Positions 26,964-34,650 of a stretch of 64,000 nt of DNA are shown in pieces. The translations under genes and the position numbers were made by a program. Location: assembly GCA_016795035.1 (NCBI GenBank), contig JAEUIT010000025.1:53485-117484 (forward strand), in the 5' to 3' direction. This DNA is from Phycisphaerae bacterium (GTDB lineage: Bacteria; Planctomycetota; Phycisphaerae; Phycisphaerales; SM1A02). Each line of letters opens with the position of its first letter. Positions within the stretch are counted from its first letter, which is position 1. The notes under the pieces were generated by a model. It was not told the DNA's origin, did no database searches, and saw nothing but the letters and a program-made list of their open reading frames with translations.

Positions 26964-27854
26964 TCAGACCGAACAGAGCGCGATCGCCTCGCGGAGACTG
27001 ACCACGGGGTCGCGCGTGGGGATGAACTCTTGGCCCACGAAGCCCTTGAAGTTCAGGTCCGCGATCGCGGTGCAGATGCCGCGATAGCTGAGTTCCTGGA
27101 GCGGATCGATCTCATGACGGCCGGGATTCCCGCCGGTGTGGAAGTGGGCGATCGAGTCGATGTTCTCCCGGATGGTCCGGATGACGTCGCCCTCCATGAT
27201 CTGCATGTGATAGATGTCGTAGAGGAGCTTGAAGCGGTCGCTGCCGACGCGCTTCACGAGCTCGACGCCCCAGTGCGTCCGGTCGCACATGTAGTCCTTG
27301 TGGTCGACCTTCGAGTTCAGGAGCTCCATGATCACGGTGACGTTGTTCGCCTCCGCGATCGGCATGACACGTTTGAGGCCGATCGTGCAATTCTCGAGGC
27401 CCTGCTCGTCGGCCATGCCGGCGCGATTGCCCGAGAAGACGATCATGTTCGGGATGCCCGCCTTCGCGACGAGCGGGATCAGCCGCTCAGACTCCTTGAC
27501 GAAGGCATCGTGATTCTCCAGCCGGTTGAAGCCCTTCGAGATCGTCGTCGGGCCGTTCGCGACGGCGCAGATCATGCCGGCGTCGGCGACGGTCTTCCAT
27601 TCGTCCTCGCCTAACAACTCAACGGACTGGATCCCCATCGCCTTCGAGAAGCGGCAGAGGTCCTCGAGCGAGAGCGACGGATAGCACCACCGGCACACGG
27701 AGTGCTTGATGCGGCCGAAGGCGGGGGCGTCGGCGGTGACGACCGGAACCGGGACCTTCTCGTTCTGGGCGGCGGACGCGGCGATGGCGGTCGGTGCGAC
27801 GGCGGCGAGGGCGCCGGCGGCGAGAAAGTCGCGACGGGGAAGTGGTTGGGTCAT
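26964..27854 (-). CDS. Hydroxypyruvate isomerase-like TIM-barrel protein with Tat-like signal
   Basis: The 296-residue precursor begins with RRDFLAAGALAAVAPTAIAAS, a twin-arginine signal, so it is probably exported folded. The mature part is a xylose-isomerase-like TIM barrel, with hydroxypyruvate isomerase words: metal ligands are expected near VIMELLNSKVDHKDYMCD, KLLYDIYHMQIMEGD and SIAHFHTGGNPGRHEIDPLQELSYRG, and the last strand is GFVGQEFIPTRDP. The start at 27854 gives the Tat signal with its two arginines at residues 7-8. It could be an epimerase or isomerase of sugars as in many planctomycete exported TIM barrels, so the substrate is unsure. Confidence 0.82.
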   Translation of the reverse strand: MTQPLPRRDFLAAGALAAVAPTAIAASAAQNEKVPVPVVTADAPAFGRIKHSVCRWCYPSLSLEDLCRFSKAMGIQSVELLGEDEWKTVADAGMICAVANGPTTISKGFNRLENHDAFVKESERLIPLVAKAGIPNMIVFSGNRAGMADEQGLENCTIGLKRVMPIAEANNVTVIMELLNSKVDHKDYMCDRTHWGVELVKRVGSDRFKLLYDIYHMQIMEGDVIRTIRENIDSIAHFHTGGNPGRHEIDPLQELSYRGICTAIADLNFKGFVGQEFIPTRDPVVSLREAIALCSV

Positions 27855-27958
27855 CAGAATTGCCTTGCCTCGGACGGTGCGGGCTCGGAGGAGGATACGG
27901 GAACGAGGCGCCGTCTCCCCCATACTGCGCGCCCGCACCCTTCCCGTGACCATTGCCC

Positions 27959-28621
27959 ATGTCCCATCACCCCACCATTCCGTTCGTTCCGTACCGGCCT
28001 GAGGCGACGCCCGAAGCCGCCGCCGACGCCTTCCTCCATCGGATGGCGTTGCGTCGCTCGGTGCGCGAGTTCTCCGACCGACCGGTCTCGCGGGCGGCGA
28101 TCGAGTCGATCATCGCGACCGCCAACACCGCGCCGAGCGGCGCGAACAAGGCGCCGTGGCGTTTCGTCGCGGTGCGTGACCGCGAGGTGAAGCGGCGGAT
28201 CCGCGCGGCGGCGGAAGACGAGGAACGGAAGTTCTACGGCGGCCGCGCCAACGAGGAGTGGCTACGCGATCTCGCGCCGCTCGGAACCGATCCGGACAAG
28301 TCGTTCCTCGAGATCGCGCCGTGGCTCGTCGTCGTGTTCAAGCTGATGCGCGACGAGCGCGACGGGCGGGCGAGCGACCAGGTCTACTACGTCAACGAGT
28401 CGGTCGGCATCGCGACCGGGCTTCTCATCGCCGCGATTCATCAGGCGGGTCTCGTGACGCTCACGCACACGCCGAGCCCGATGAGGTTCTTGAGCGAGGT
28501 GTTAGGCCGGCCCGAGCACGAGCGGCCGTATCTGCTCCTGCCCGTGGGATACCCGGCCGACGGCGCGCGCGTGCCGGACATCCGACGCAAGCGGCTCGAC
28601 GACGTGATGGTCGTCGTGTGA
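27959..28621 (+). CDS. Nitroreductase-fold flavoprotein, iodotyrosine deiodinase-like
   Basis: The 220-residue protein has the FMN-binding entry RRSVREFSDRPVS and the region TANTAPSGANKAPWRFVAV, followed by the second flavin segment TGLLIAAIHQAGLVTLTHTPSPM and the C-terminal LLLPVGYPADGARVPDIRRKRLDD. This last element and the lid region (EEWLRDLAPLGTDPDKSFLEIAPW) are characteristic of the iodotyrosine deiodinase branch, which reductively removes halogen from halotyrosines, rather than of NfsA/B-type nitroreductases. The ATG at 27959 was chosen over an upstream TTG in the same frame. It diverges from the Tat-signal TIM-barrel gene. Confidence 0.85.
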   Translation: MSHHPTIPFVPYRPEATPEAAADAFLHRMALRRSVREFSDRPVSRAAIESIIATANTAPSGANKAPWRFVAVRDREVKRRIRAAAEDEERKFYGGRANEEWLRDLAPLGTDPDKSFLEIAPWLVVVFKLMRDERDGRASDQVYYVNESVGIATGLLIAAIHQAGLVTLTHTPSPMRFLSEVLGRPEHERPYLLLPVGYPADGARVPDIRRKRLDDVMVVV

Positions 28622-28626
28622 GCGCG

Positions 28627-29028
28627 TCAGCTGACCTTGCTGCCCGCCTTCACCGGCTTGGCAACGGTGAGGACGACGACGTCACGCCCCTCCGGCCCTA
28701 ACTTCTCGCCGGTCTCGGCCGCGCCGTCCTTGAGGTCGGTCGCCGCGAGGATCATTCCTTGGCTGATCTCGCCGCGCAGCTGCCGCGGCTCGAGGTTCGC
28801 CACGATCACGACCTGCTTGCCGACGAGCGTCGCGGGGTCGTACCACGCCTTGATGCCGGCACAGACCTGGCGGCCTTCGGGCGTCCCGTCGTCGAGGCGG
28901 ATCTTGAGAAGCTTGTCCGCGTTCGGATGCGGCTCGGCGCTCACGATCGTGGCAACGCGGAGATCGAGCTTCGCGAAGAGGTCGTAGGCGATGTTGGCGA
29001 GCGGTTCGGGGTTGGCGGCGGCGGTCAT
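28627..29028 (-). CDS. tRNA-binding domain protein (CsaA / MetRS C-terminal type)
   Basis: The 133-residue protein is a single OB-fold tRNA-binding domain: FAKLDLRVATIVSAEPHPNADKLLKIRLDDG, then VCAGIKAWYDPATLVGKQVVIVANLEPRQLRGEISQGMILAA. The words HPNADKLLKI and LEPRQLRGEISQGMIL are the hallmarks of the domain appended to methionyl-tRNA synthetase and found alone as CsaA or Trbp111. A structure-specific tRNA-binding role is the usual one. The ATG at 29028 was chosen because it follows the GC-rich gap and gives the family length; longer frames lack similarity. A rare TTA leucine codon lies at 28699-28701. It converges with the flavoprotein gene, five bases between stops. Confidence 0.88.
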   Translation of the reverse strand: MTAAANPEPLANIAYDLFAKLDLRVATIVSAEPHPNADKLLKIRLDDGTPEGRQVCAGIKAWYDPATLVGKQVVIVANLEPRQLRGEISQGMILAATDLKDGAAETGEKLGPEGRDVVVLTVAKPVKAGSKVS

Positions 29029-29092
29029 GGGGCGGGGAGTGTACGGCGCGGCCGCACCTCCCACGCCCGACCCTCGACCTGTGCCGAAGGGG

Positions 29093-29359
29093 TCACGCCT
29101 TCGCGGGGGCGACGCCGGCGTCCGTGAGGAAGTGCCGGATGCGCTGGATCTCGTCGCGGCTGTCGAGCGAGTGGCCATGGTGCGGGACGCCGAAGGTCTG
29201 TTCCTTGCCGTTCAGCTTGACCTTGAGCTGGCCGTGCTTGGTCTGGTCGACCGTGGCGCCCATCGACTCGAACATGTGGACGACTTCGCGCCAGTGGATG
29301 TTCATGTCCATGGGGTGAGCGAAGAGACGAGTGAGAACGTGTTCGTGCTTGTGTGACAT
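29093..29359 (-). CDS. Small conserved-looking protein, function unknown
   Basis: The 88-residue protein has a His-rich N-terminus (MSHKHEHVLTRLFAH), then a helical region (WREVVHMFESMGATVDQT) and a basic strand-like part (GQLKVKLNGKEQTFGVPHHGHSL). This has some flavour of HicA-like double-stranded RNA-binding toxins (a strand with a following His), but no HicB partner is next to it and the length and order differ. I do not claim a family. It sits alone between the tRNA-binding gene and the DASS transporter on the same strand and is a plausible coding sequence by composition and start codon (ATG at 29359). Confidence 0.6.
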   Translation of the reverse strand: MSHKHEHVLTRLFAHPMDMNIHWREVVHMFESMGATVDQTKHGQLKVKLNGKEQTFGVPHHGHSLDSRDEIQRIRHFLTDAGVAPAKA

Positions 29360-29403
29360 GGTGGTGATCCTCGCGCGGCGCACGCGCGTCGGTGTGCGTC
29401 CGC

Positions 29404-30825
29404 TCAGCGCGCAGCGTATGACAGAGCGATCGTGCACACGCCGGTTATCACGAGCACGCTCACGAGATTGAGGATGATTCCGGCGCGGGCCATCTCGCCG
29501 GAACGGACATGTCCCGTCGCGAAGGCGAGCGCGTTCGGCGGGGTGCCGACCGGAAGCATGAACGCCATGCTCGCGCCGAGCGCGGCGGCGATCGCGAGCG
29601 GCGCGATCGGAGCGCCGGTGGTCGCGGCGATCGCGCCGACGAGCGGCATCGCCGCAGCGGTCAACGCCGTGTTTGACGCGATTTCCGAGGCAAAACACGT
29701 GGTCGTCACGACGGCTGCAACGACGAGAACGATGGGCAGCGCGCCGATCGGCGCCATCGCATGGGCGAGCGAGGCTGCAACGCCGGTCTGCGTGATCGCG
29801 TTCGCGAGGGACAGGCCGCCGCCGAAGAGGACGAGAACTCCCCACGGAAGGTCCGCGATCTGTCGCCATTCGACGAGCGGCGAAAACGGACGAACCGTCC
29901 GGGGAACGGTGAAGAGAAGGAGCGCGCCGGCGACGGCGATGAGGGCATCGGTGAGGACCGGCAGTCGCGCGCTCCAGAGCGGGCGCGAGAGCCACGCGGC
30001 CACCAGCAGGCAGAAGATGAGGAGCACGCGCTTCGCGCCGCGCGGAAGCTCGCGCCGCGCCGCCGTCGGCGCGGCGAGCGAGACGTTGCCGATCGGGAAC
30101 ACCACGCGCACGAGCGTGAACCATGCGAGCGGCAGGAGCACGCCGACGATCGGGACGCCGTAGCCGAGCCATTCGACGAACGTGGGATCGACCCCCGACG
30201 ACTTCCGAACGAAGTCCACCGCGATCATGTTGGGCGGCGATCCGAGCATCGTCAGGCCGCCGCCGATGCTCGCGGCGTACGCGACGCCGAGGACCGCGGC
30301 GGCGACCACGCGGCGTCGCGCCGTCTCGTCGTTGCCGCCGACCGCGCCGCCTAACGAAAGCGCAATGGGCAGCATGGCTGCCGCCGTGGCGGTGTTCGAG
30401 ACGAACGCCGAGATGCAGGCGGTCGCGAGCATGAGCGCGCCGATCACGCGCGTCGCCCGCGATCCGGCGGCGCGGAGCAGCGTCTCCGCGAACAGGAGGC
30501 TCAGCCCATAGCGCTCGAGCGCCCGCGAGAGGACGAAGCCCGCGCCGAAGAAGAAGATCACCTCGTCGGCGTACGGCGACGACGCCTGCGCGAAGGTCGT
30601 GACCCCAAGCAGGGGAAGGACGATCGCCGGCAGCAACGCGGTGACGGCCATGTCGACCGCGAGCGTGAGCCACCACGTCGCCATCAGGACGAGAAGCGCC
30701 GTGACCGTCGCTTGCGCATGCCCTGCCGTCGCATGGAGCGCGAGGTAGGCGATGCAGGCGCCGATCGGCCCGCCGACGAGTCCGACGAGCCTCACCACGC
30801 GCGGCGCGGATTCTTCCGTCTCCAT
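29404..30825 (-). CDS. DASS-family (SLC13) anion:sodium symporter
   Basis: The 473-residue protein has about twelve hydrophobic segments and the family signatures SNTATAAAMLPIALSLGG and, near the C-terminus, MLPVGTPPNALAFATGHV. The DASS family carries dicarboxylates, sulfate or related anions with sodium. The SNTAT and TPPNA words form the anion-binding hairpins. Substrate cannot be settled from sequence alone. Adjacent genes (DUF4126, small unknown protein) give no hint. A TTA leucine codon in the TTAGGC context lies at 30352-30354. Confidence 0.9.
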   Translation of the reverse strand: METEESAPRVVRLVGLVGGPIGACIAYLALHATAGHAQATVTALLVLMATWWLTLAVDMAVTALLPAIVLPLLGVTTFAQASSPYADEVIFFFGAGFVLSRALERYGLSLLFAETLLRAAGSRATRVIGALMLATACISAFVSNTATAAAMLPIALSLGGAVGGNDETARRRVVAAAVLGVAYAASIGGGLTMLGSPPNMIAVDFVRKSSGVDPTFVEWLGYGVPIVGVLLPLAWFTLVRVVFPIGNVSLAAPTAARRELPRGAKRVLLIFCLLVAAWLSRPLWSARLPVLTDALIAVAGALLLFTVPRTVRPFSPLVEWRQIADLPWGVLVLFGGGLSLANAITQTGVAASLAHAMAPIGALPIVLVVAAVVTTTCFASEIASNTALTAAAMPLVGAIAATTGAPIAPLAIAAALGASMAFMLPVGTPPNALAFATGHVRSGEMARAGIILNLVSVLVITGVCTIALSYAAR

Positions 30826-30867
30826 GCGGCGCGTGATACCGCGCCGCGTCGCGGAAGGTCGCCGACG

Positions 30868-31479
30868 TCAGGCGGTGGCGAGTGCAGGGCGGCGAGCGAG
30901 TCGGCGTCGCACGATGTAGATGATGATCGCGGCCGCGATCGCGAGGACCGCGCCGACGAGCGTCGCGAAGAGGATCGGGACGACGACGGCGAGCACGCTC
31001 GCGACGAACGCGAGCACCGTCTCGATCGCCCCATAGACCGGCGCGAGAAGACCCGCCGACACCGTCGACGAGCCAGCGCGGACGGTCGCGCTTCCGGCGT
31101 GCACCGCCGTCGCGATGCCGCCGCCAGCGATGAGCCCCGCGCCCCACTGGAGCATCGGGTTCATTCCCTCGATGTCGATGCCGATCGGGCCGCCGAGCTG
31201 CGAGGCCATCACCAGTCCGCCCGCGACGGTGGCGACGGGCGCCGCCACGGCATCGAGCGCGTGAGCGACGACCGGTACGAGGGACGAGGTGATCTCGGCG
31301 GCGGTGGCGACGCCGAGCGCCGCGATCGCGGGCCACGACGCGAGCCATTCGAACGACGGGCCCAAGGTCACGAATCCGGCCTTCGAGGCGAGGGCGATGC
31401 CCAGGACGGGAACGAACGCGCGAAGCCCGCAGGCGGCTGCGAGTCCGAGTCCGACGATGACAGCGAGGATGGCGTCCAC
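30868..31479 (-). CDS. DUF4126 membrane protein
   Basis: The 203-residue protein has four to five hydrophobic segments (for example LAVIVGLGLAAACGLRAFVPVL and VLAFVASVLAVVVPILFATLVGAVLAIA, each read in pieces) and the family words CGLRAFVPVLG and SWPAIAALGVATAAEI. This fits DUF4126, of unknown function. GTG at 31479 is the likely start since the protein begins directly with the first membrane helix; the frame stays open to an ATG at 31674 but that extension runs through a terminator-like hairpin and has no membrane or signal character. Confidence 0.78.
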   Translation of the reverse strand: MDAILAVIVGLGLAAACGLRAFVPVLGIALASKAGFVTLGPSFEWLASWPAIAALGVATAAEITSSLVPVVAHALDAVAAPVATVAGGLVMASQLGGPIGIDIEGMNPMLQWGAGLIAGGGIATAVHAGSATVRAGSSTVSAGLLAPVYGAIETVLAFVASVLAVVVPILFATLVGAVLAIAAAIIIYIVRRRLARRPALATA

Positions 31480-31557
31480 GTGCCGTGGTTCGGAATCCCG
31501 GGCCGGTCGTTGCCGGCGTCGCTCGATCTCCGCTCTATTTGGCGCACGTAGTGCCCC

Positions 31558-31601
31558 AAAAGTCGGCCGGACCGCACGTGCTGTGGGCGCGTGCGGTCCG
31601 G
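31558..31601 (-). terminator. Intrinsic terminator-like hairpin in the gap after the TerB gene
   Basis: A 12-bp perfect inverted repeat (31567-31578 with 31590-31601, 11-base loop) is followed on the minus strand by TTTT. It lies about 270 bases beyond the TerB stop codon and upstream of the DUF4126 start. It probably ends minus-strand transcripts coming from TerB. The gap 31480-31871 otherwise holds a 7-bp inverted repeat (31742-31748 with 31763-31769) and no coding sequence that I can support. Confidence 0.65.
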
Positions 31602-31871
31602 ACGGGAGAAGAGAGAGAGGAACGCGTCCGCCGGTTTCCCCGGTTCGCCTGGCTGCCGCTTCGGCGAAGCTCATTCCGCAATCGGTTTGGTGGCGGCCGC
31701 GGCGTTCGCGCGTTCGCCCCGATGCGGATCGATGTCGGCGGACTCTCGTTAGCTAATACGTCCGAGAGTGCGCAATTGTTGGCGCATGACTTCGATTTCT
31801 TGAGAACTTAGGCGGTTTGTGTCCCATTACGCAGGTCAGGGCATCGGTCCGCCTCGGATGTTTGCAGTTTG

Positions 31872-32321
31872 TTAGGTCGAGAGCAGTCGGTTGATCACGG
31901 CCTCTCGATCCTCCTCGGCTTGCGCCGCGCGGACGACCTCGGTGATCACGGTCTCGATCTCCGCCTGCGAGAACCCGAGGTTGGCCCCCACGGTGAGGAT
32001 GACCGCGAGCTCGCGATCGTCGATGCGCCGATCCGCGACCATCACGGCGGCCGCGTCGAGGAGGAGGTGAATCCTCTCCTCACGCGTCGATGGCGGATCG
32101 ATCGCCTCGGGCATTCCGCGCACAAGTCCTTCTGCCACCTCGAACGCGGAGAGTCCCATGCGACTGCACGCTTGGGCGATCGCGTGCTTCTCCTCCGCGG
32201 TCAGTTTGCCGTCTCCCGTTCCGACGGCAACGAGGACATGGAGGGCGGCGCGCTTCTGCTCGCTGGTGGCGCGGGCAAACCATCGGTCCTGCAAGCTTTG
32301 CGGGTTTCGTTCGAGGCTCAT
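31872..32321 (-). CDS. TerB-like protein
   Basis: The 149-residue helical protein matches the TerB/tellurite-resistance fold: LHVLVAVGTGDGKLTAEEKHAIAQACSRMGL, then LLLDAAAVMVADRRIDDRELAVILTVGANLGFSQAEIETVI. The two acidic helix-loop elements (GDGKLTAEE and ADRRIDDRE) are the metal-binding pair of the family. The start at 32321 (MSLERNPQS) was preferred over an ATG at 32384, which adds a basic, low-complexity N-terminus. No other ter genes are nearby. Role uncertain; TerB-like domains usually act at the inner membrane in stress responses. Confidence 0.78.
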   Translation of the reverse strand: MSLERNPQSLQDRWFARATSEQKRAALHVLVAVGTGDGKLTAEEKHAIAQACSRMGLSAFEVAEGLVRGMPEAIDPPSTREERIHLLLDAAAVMVADRRIDDRELAVILTVGANLGFSQAEIETVITEVVRAAQAEEDREAVINRLLST

Positions 32322-32419
32322 GGGCGAAACGATACCGCGCAGTCGACGAGGAGCGATCGCGGAGCGTTGCCGCGCGTGCGCCAATTGGACGTCGGCGCAT
32401 AGGGTATTCGCCGAAGAGT

Positions 32420-32450
32420 GGCTGCAACGTGGATGCTCAGCGTTGCAGCC
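32420..32450. repeat. Inverted pair of the dispersed motif forming a perfect 10-bp stem
   Basis: GGCTGCAACG (32420-32429) and CGTTGCAGCC (32441-32450) are perfectly complementary, with 11 bases between. Each arm belongs to a full copy of TGCAACGNNGA (32423-32433 on +, 32437-32447 on -). Two near copies follow (32472-32481 and 32505-32513). It lies in the 292-base gap between TerB and the helix-turn-helix gene. Confidence 0.85.
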
Positions 32451-32613
32451 GCGCGCGCATCTTTCTTGCCCGCAACGTGGAAGTTCGCGCCTTCGAGTTG
32501 CTCACAACGAGGAATTCGTGGAGAATTGAGACTTCCCGATCGCGAATCGTGCGGTTCGCGACAACACGAATTGGGTTCATGCCGGCAACCAGTGCAGCCG
32601 GCAGGAGGCACGT

Positions 32614-32910
32614 GTGACGAAATTGTTTTCTACTCTCGAAGTTGCGAAACAGCTTGGTATCGAGACCGTGAGCGTGCGCGCTCGCGTGCATCGTTTACGC
32701 AAGCGCGGCAAGGACATCGGCCGTCTCGCGCACAGTGGTCGCCACGGCGGCTCTGAAATGGTGTTCAGCGCGAAGGAAGTTTCGCTCTTGAAGCAGAACG
32801 GTCTTGGCGGCGAACAGCCCAACCAATGGACCGCGAAGGCCTCGAAGAAGAAGGCCACTGCAAAGGGCGGCAAGAAGAAGGCTGCGACGAAGAAGTCCCG
32901 CCGCAAGTGA
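32614..32910 (+). CDS. Helix-turn-helix protein with histone-H1-like lysine-rich tail
   Basis: This 98-residue basic protein has an N-terminal MerR-like helix-turn-helix (TLEVAKQLGIETVSVRARVHRLRKRG, quoted in parts; about residues 7-33) followed by a short wing-like stretch (SEMVFSAKEVSLLKQNG) and a tail of about 25 residues made of Lys, Ala, Gly and Thr (KASKKKATAKGG, then KKKAATKKSRRK). Such tails resemble histone H1 or HC1-type proteins and bind DNA without sequence specificity. The start is GTG at 32614, with a strong ribosome-binding site AGGAGG at 32603-32608, five bases before it. A strong terminator follows. Five copies or near copies of the dispersed motif lie just upstream. I infer a nucleoid-associated or regulatory DNA-binding role. 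Confidence 0.85.
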   Translation: MTKLFSTLEVAKQLGIETVSVRARVHRLRKRGKDIGRLAHSGRHGGSEMVFSAKEVSLLKQNGLGGEQPNQWTAKASKKKATAKGGKKKAATKKSRRK

Positions 32911-32971
32911 CGCATCGTTCGCGTCCAGTGGCCATTCGCCAGCCGTTCGGCGGCGAATCAGTCGAGTCGAG

Positions 32972-33002
32972 CGCCCCGCCAGTGCGGGGCGTTCGCTTTT
33001 TT
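32972..33002 (+). terminator. Intrinsic terminator of the helix-turn-helix/H1-tail gene
   Basis: An 8-bp perfect GC-rich stem (32972-32979 with 32984-32991, loop CAGT) is followed by TTCGC and a run of six T (32997-33002). It lies 62 bases after the stop codon. Confidence 0.85.
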
Positions 33003-33112
33003 GCGGCGCTCGCGCGATCGCACGCGTCGGCTCGCGGCGCGGGCGCGACATTCGGCGTCGCTCCCGGACCTTCCCGCTTCCGAAAGCCGAAAGGCGCGTC
33101 TACCTTCTCGGC

Positions 33113-34525
33113 ATGCTGACGACTCTCGCCGCGACGATTGCCTGCGCCACCGCCGGTGCGACCGGCTCCGCGGATCTCGTGGCCCGACTGCGTCCCGGTT
33201 GGACGATCGACTCGGCGTCGCGTCTTCTCGAGCCGCGCGCTCCGCTCGCGGCGCGCGGCGTGGTTCGCATCGAGCCGATCTTCGTGGCGCCGAAGCGTCG
33301 CCTCGGCGCCGATCGGCTGCAACGCTGGATCGCCATCGAACTCGTGCCCGGCGCCGACGCGCAGGCCGCCCGCCGTTCGCTTGCGGATCTCGATGTCGTC
33401 TTCGAGGTCGTCGAGGGCGAGGGCATCGTCGAGCCCGCGGGGACGGACGAGCCGCCGCTTCCGGGCGATCCCTACTTCGGCCTCCAATACGGACTGCACA
33501 ACACGGGGCAGACGGTGGCGGGATTCACGGGGATCGCCGACGCCGACTGCGACGCGCCCGAGGCATGGGAGATCGCGGCGCCCTTCCTTCCGCTCGCGCC
33601 GGTCACGATCGGCATCGTTGACACGGGCGTCCATCCGCATCCGGAGTACGTCGATCGCCTCCTCGTCGGGAAGAACACGATCGACGGATCGTCCGACACG
33701 TCCGACCTCTGCGGCAGCCACGGCACGCACGTCGCGGGCATCGCCGCGGCGACGAGCGACAACGCGCTCGGCGTCGCGAGTCTCGGCGCGCACGCCTCAC
33801 TGTTGCCGGTGAAGGCGTTCGGCACGAGCTGCTTCGCAAACTGGACGTCGCTCTCCTCCGGCGCCGTGTGGGCGGTCGATCAGGGGGCCTCGGTCATCAA
33901 CATGAGCGTGCACGGCTACGAGTACTCGGCGCTCATGGAGGATGCGGTCAACTACGCGTTCGCCAACGACGTGCTCATCGTCGCGTCCGCCGGCAACAGC
34001 AACACGCAGGTCGCCTATCCCGCGAAGTACGCGAACGCCATGGCGATCGCGTCGTCGAACAACCTCGACAAGAAGTCGTCGTCGTCGAATCCGGGACCTG
34101 AACTCGACGTTGCAGCCGCCGGATCGAACATCTGGTCGACGGTGAAGCCCGACGGGTTCGGGTTCAAGGGCGGCACCTCGATGGCCGCGCCGCAGGTCAC
34201 CGGCCTTGCCGCCTTCCTCAAGGGCGTGAACCCGCATGCGAGCGCCGCGGGGCTCTGGTCGGTCATCGTCGCGACGGCCGACGACATCGAGGATCCCGGC
34301 TTCGACGTGAAGACCGGCTGGGGCCGCATCAACGCGGCGAACGCCCTGACGGAGCTCCTCGCGCGCGCCGCGGACGGCGACGTCGACGGCGACGGCGGCG
34401 TCGGCTCGCGCGATCTTGCGATCGTGCTCGGCGCGTGGGGCACGGCGGGGTTCACCGATGTGACGGGCGACGGCACCACCGACGCCGCCGACCTCGCGTT
34501 CGTCCTCGAGCATTGGACGGGCTGA
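33113..34525 (+). CDS. Secreted subtilisin-like serine protease (S8) with C-terminal dockerin-like module
   Basis: The 470-residue precursor has a short signal sequence, a prodomain with RLQRWIAIELVPGADAQAARRSLADLD, and a subtilase domain with the catalytic triad in VTIGIVDTGVH (Asp about 168), SHGTHVAGIAA (His about 203) and GGTSMAAPQVTG (Ser about 353), plus the oxyanion Asn in ASAGNSNTQ (about 293). After GRINAANALTELL the protein ends with two loops, DGDVDGDGGVGSRDLAIVLGAWG and DVTGDGTTDAADLAFVLEHW, the dockerin-like module. It is expected outside the cell as an active protease. The ATG at 33113 was chosen over longer frames because it gives the signal peptide. A motif copy (34104-34114) codes DVAAA. 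Confidence 0.92.
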   Translation: MLTTLAATIACATAGATGSADLVARLRPGWTIDSASRLLEPRAPLAARGVVRIEPIFVAPKRRLGADRLQRWIAIELVPGADAQAARRSLADLDVVFEVVEGEGIVEPAGTDEPPLPGDPYFGLQYGLHNTGQTVAGFTGIADADCDAPEAWEIAAPFLPLAPVTIGIVDTGVHPHPEYVDRLLVGKNTIDGSSDTSDLCGSHGTHVAGIAAATSDNALGVASLGAHASLLPVKAFGTSCFANWTSLSSGAVWAVDQGASVINMSVHGYEYSALMEDAVNYAFANDVLIVASAGNSNTQVAYPAKYANAMAIASSNNLDKKSSSSNPGPELDVAAAGSNIWSTVKPDGFGFKGGTSMAAPQVTGLAAFLKGVNPHASAAGLWSVIVATADDIEDPGFDVKTGWGRINAANALTELLARAADGDVDGDGGVGSRDLAIVLGAWGTAGFTDVTGDGTTDAADLAFVLEHWTG

Positions 34526-34580
34526 TCCGCACCCGGCAACTCGCCGTTGCAGCCAGGCGGCGCACGGCGCCCTGAAACGA

Positions 34581-34617
34581 CGACGCCGGCGGTCGATCGA
34601 GTCGGCCGCCGGCGTCG
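34581..34617. terminator. Hairpin between convergent genes
   Basis: A 12-bp perfect inverted repeat (34581-34592 with 34606-34617, 13-base loop) sits between the stop codons of the S8 protease (34525) and the CBM-like dockerin gene (34651). No long T run follows on either side, so it is a weak or Rho-assisted terminator for both directions. Confidence 0.55.
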
Positions 34618-34650
34618 CGTTGTGTGGATTCCGTCGAGGTTGCAGGTCCG

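Noticed and set aside
29093..29359. HicA toxin
   Set aside because: There is a weak likeness to a basic strand with a His, but no HicB partner and the order of elements differs.
31480..31674. N-terminal extension of the DUF4126 gene starting at ATG 31674
   Set aside because: It would code through a terminator-like hairpin and has no membrane or signal character. GTG at 31479 fits the family.
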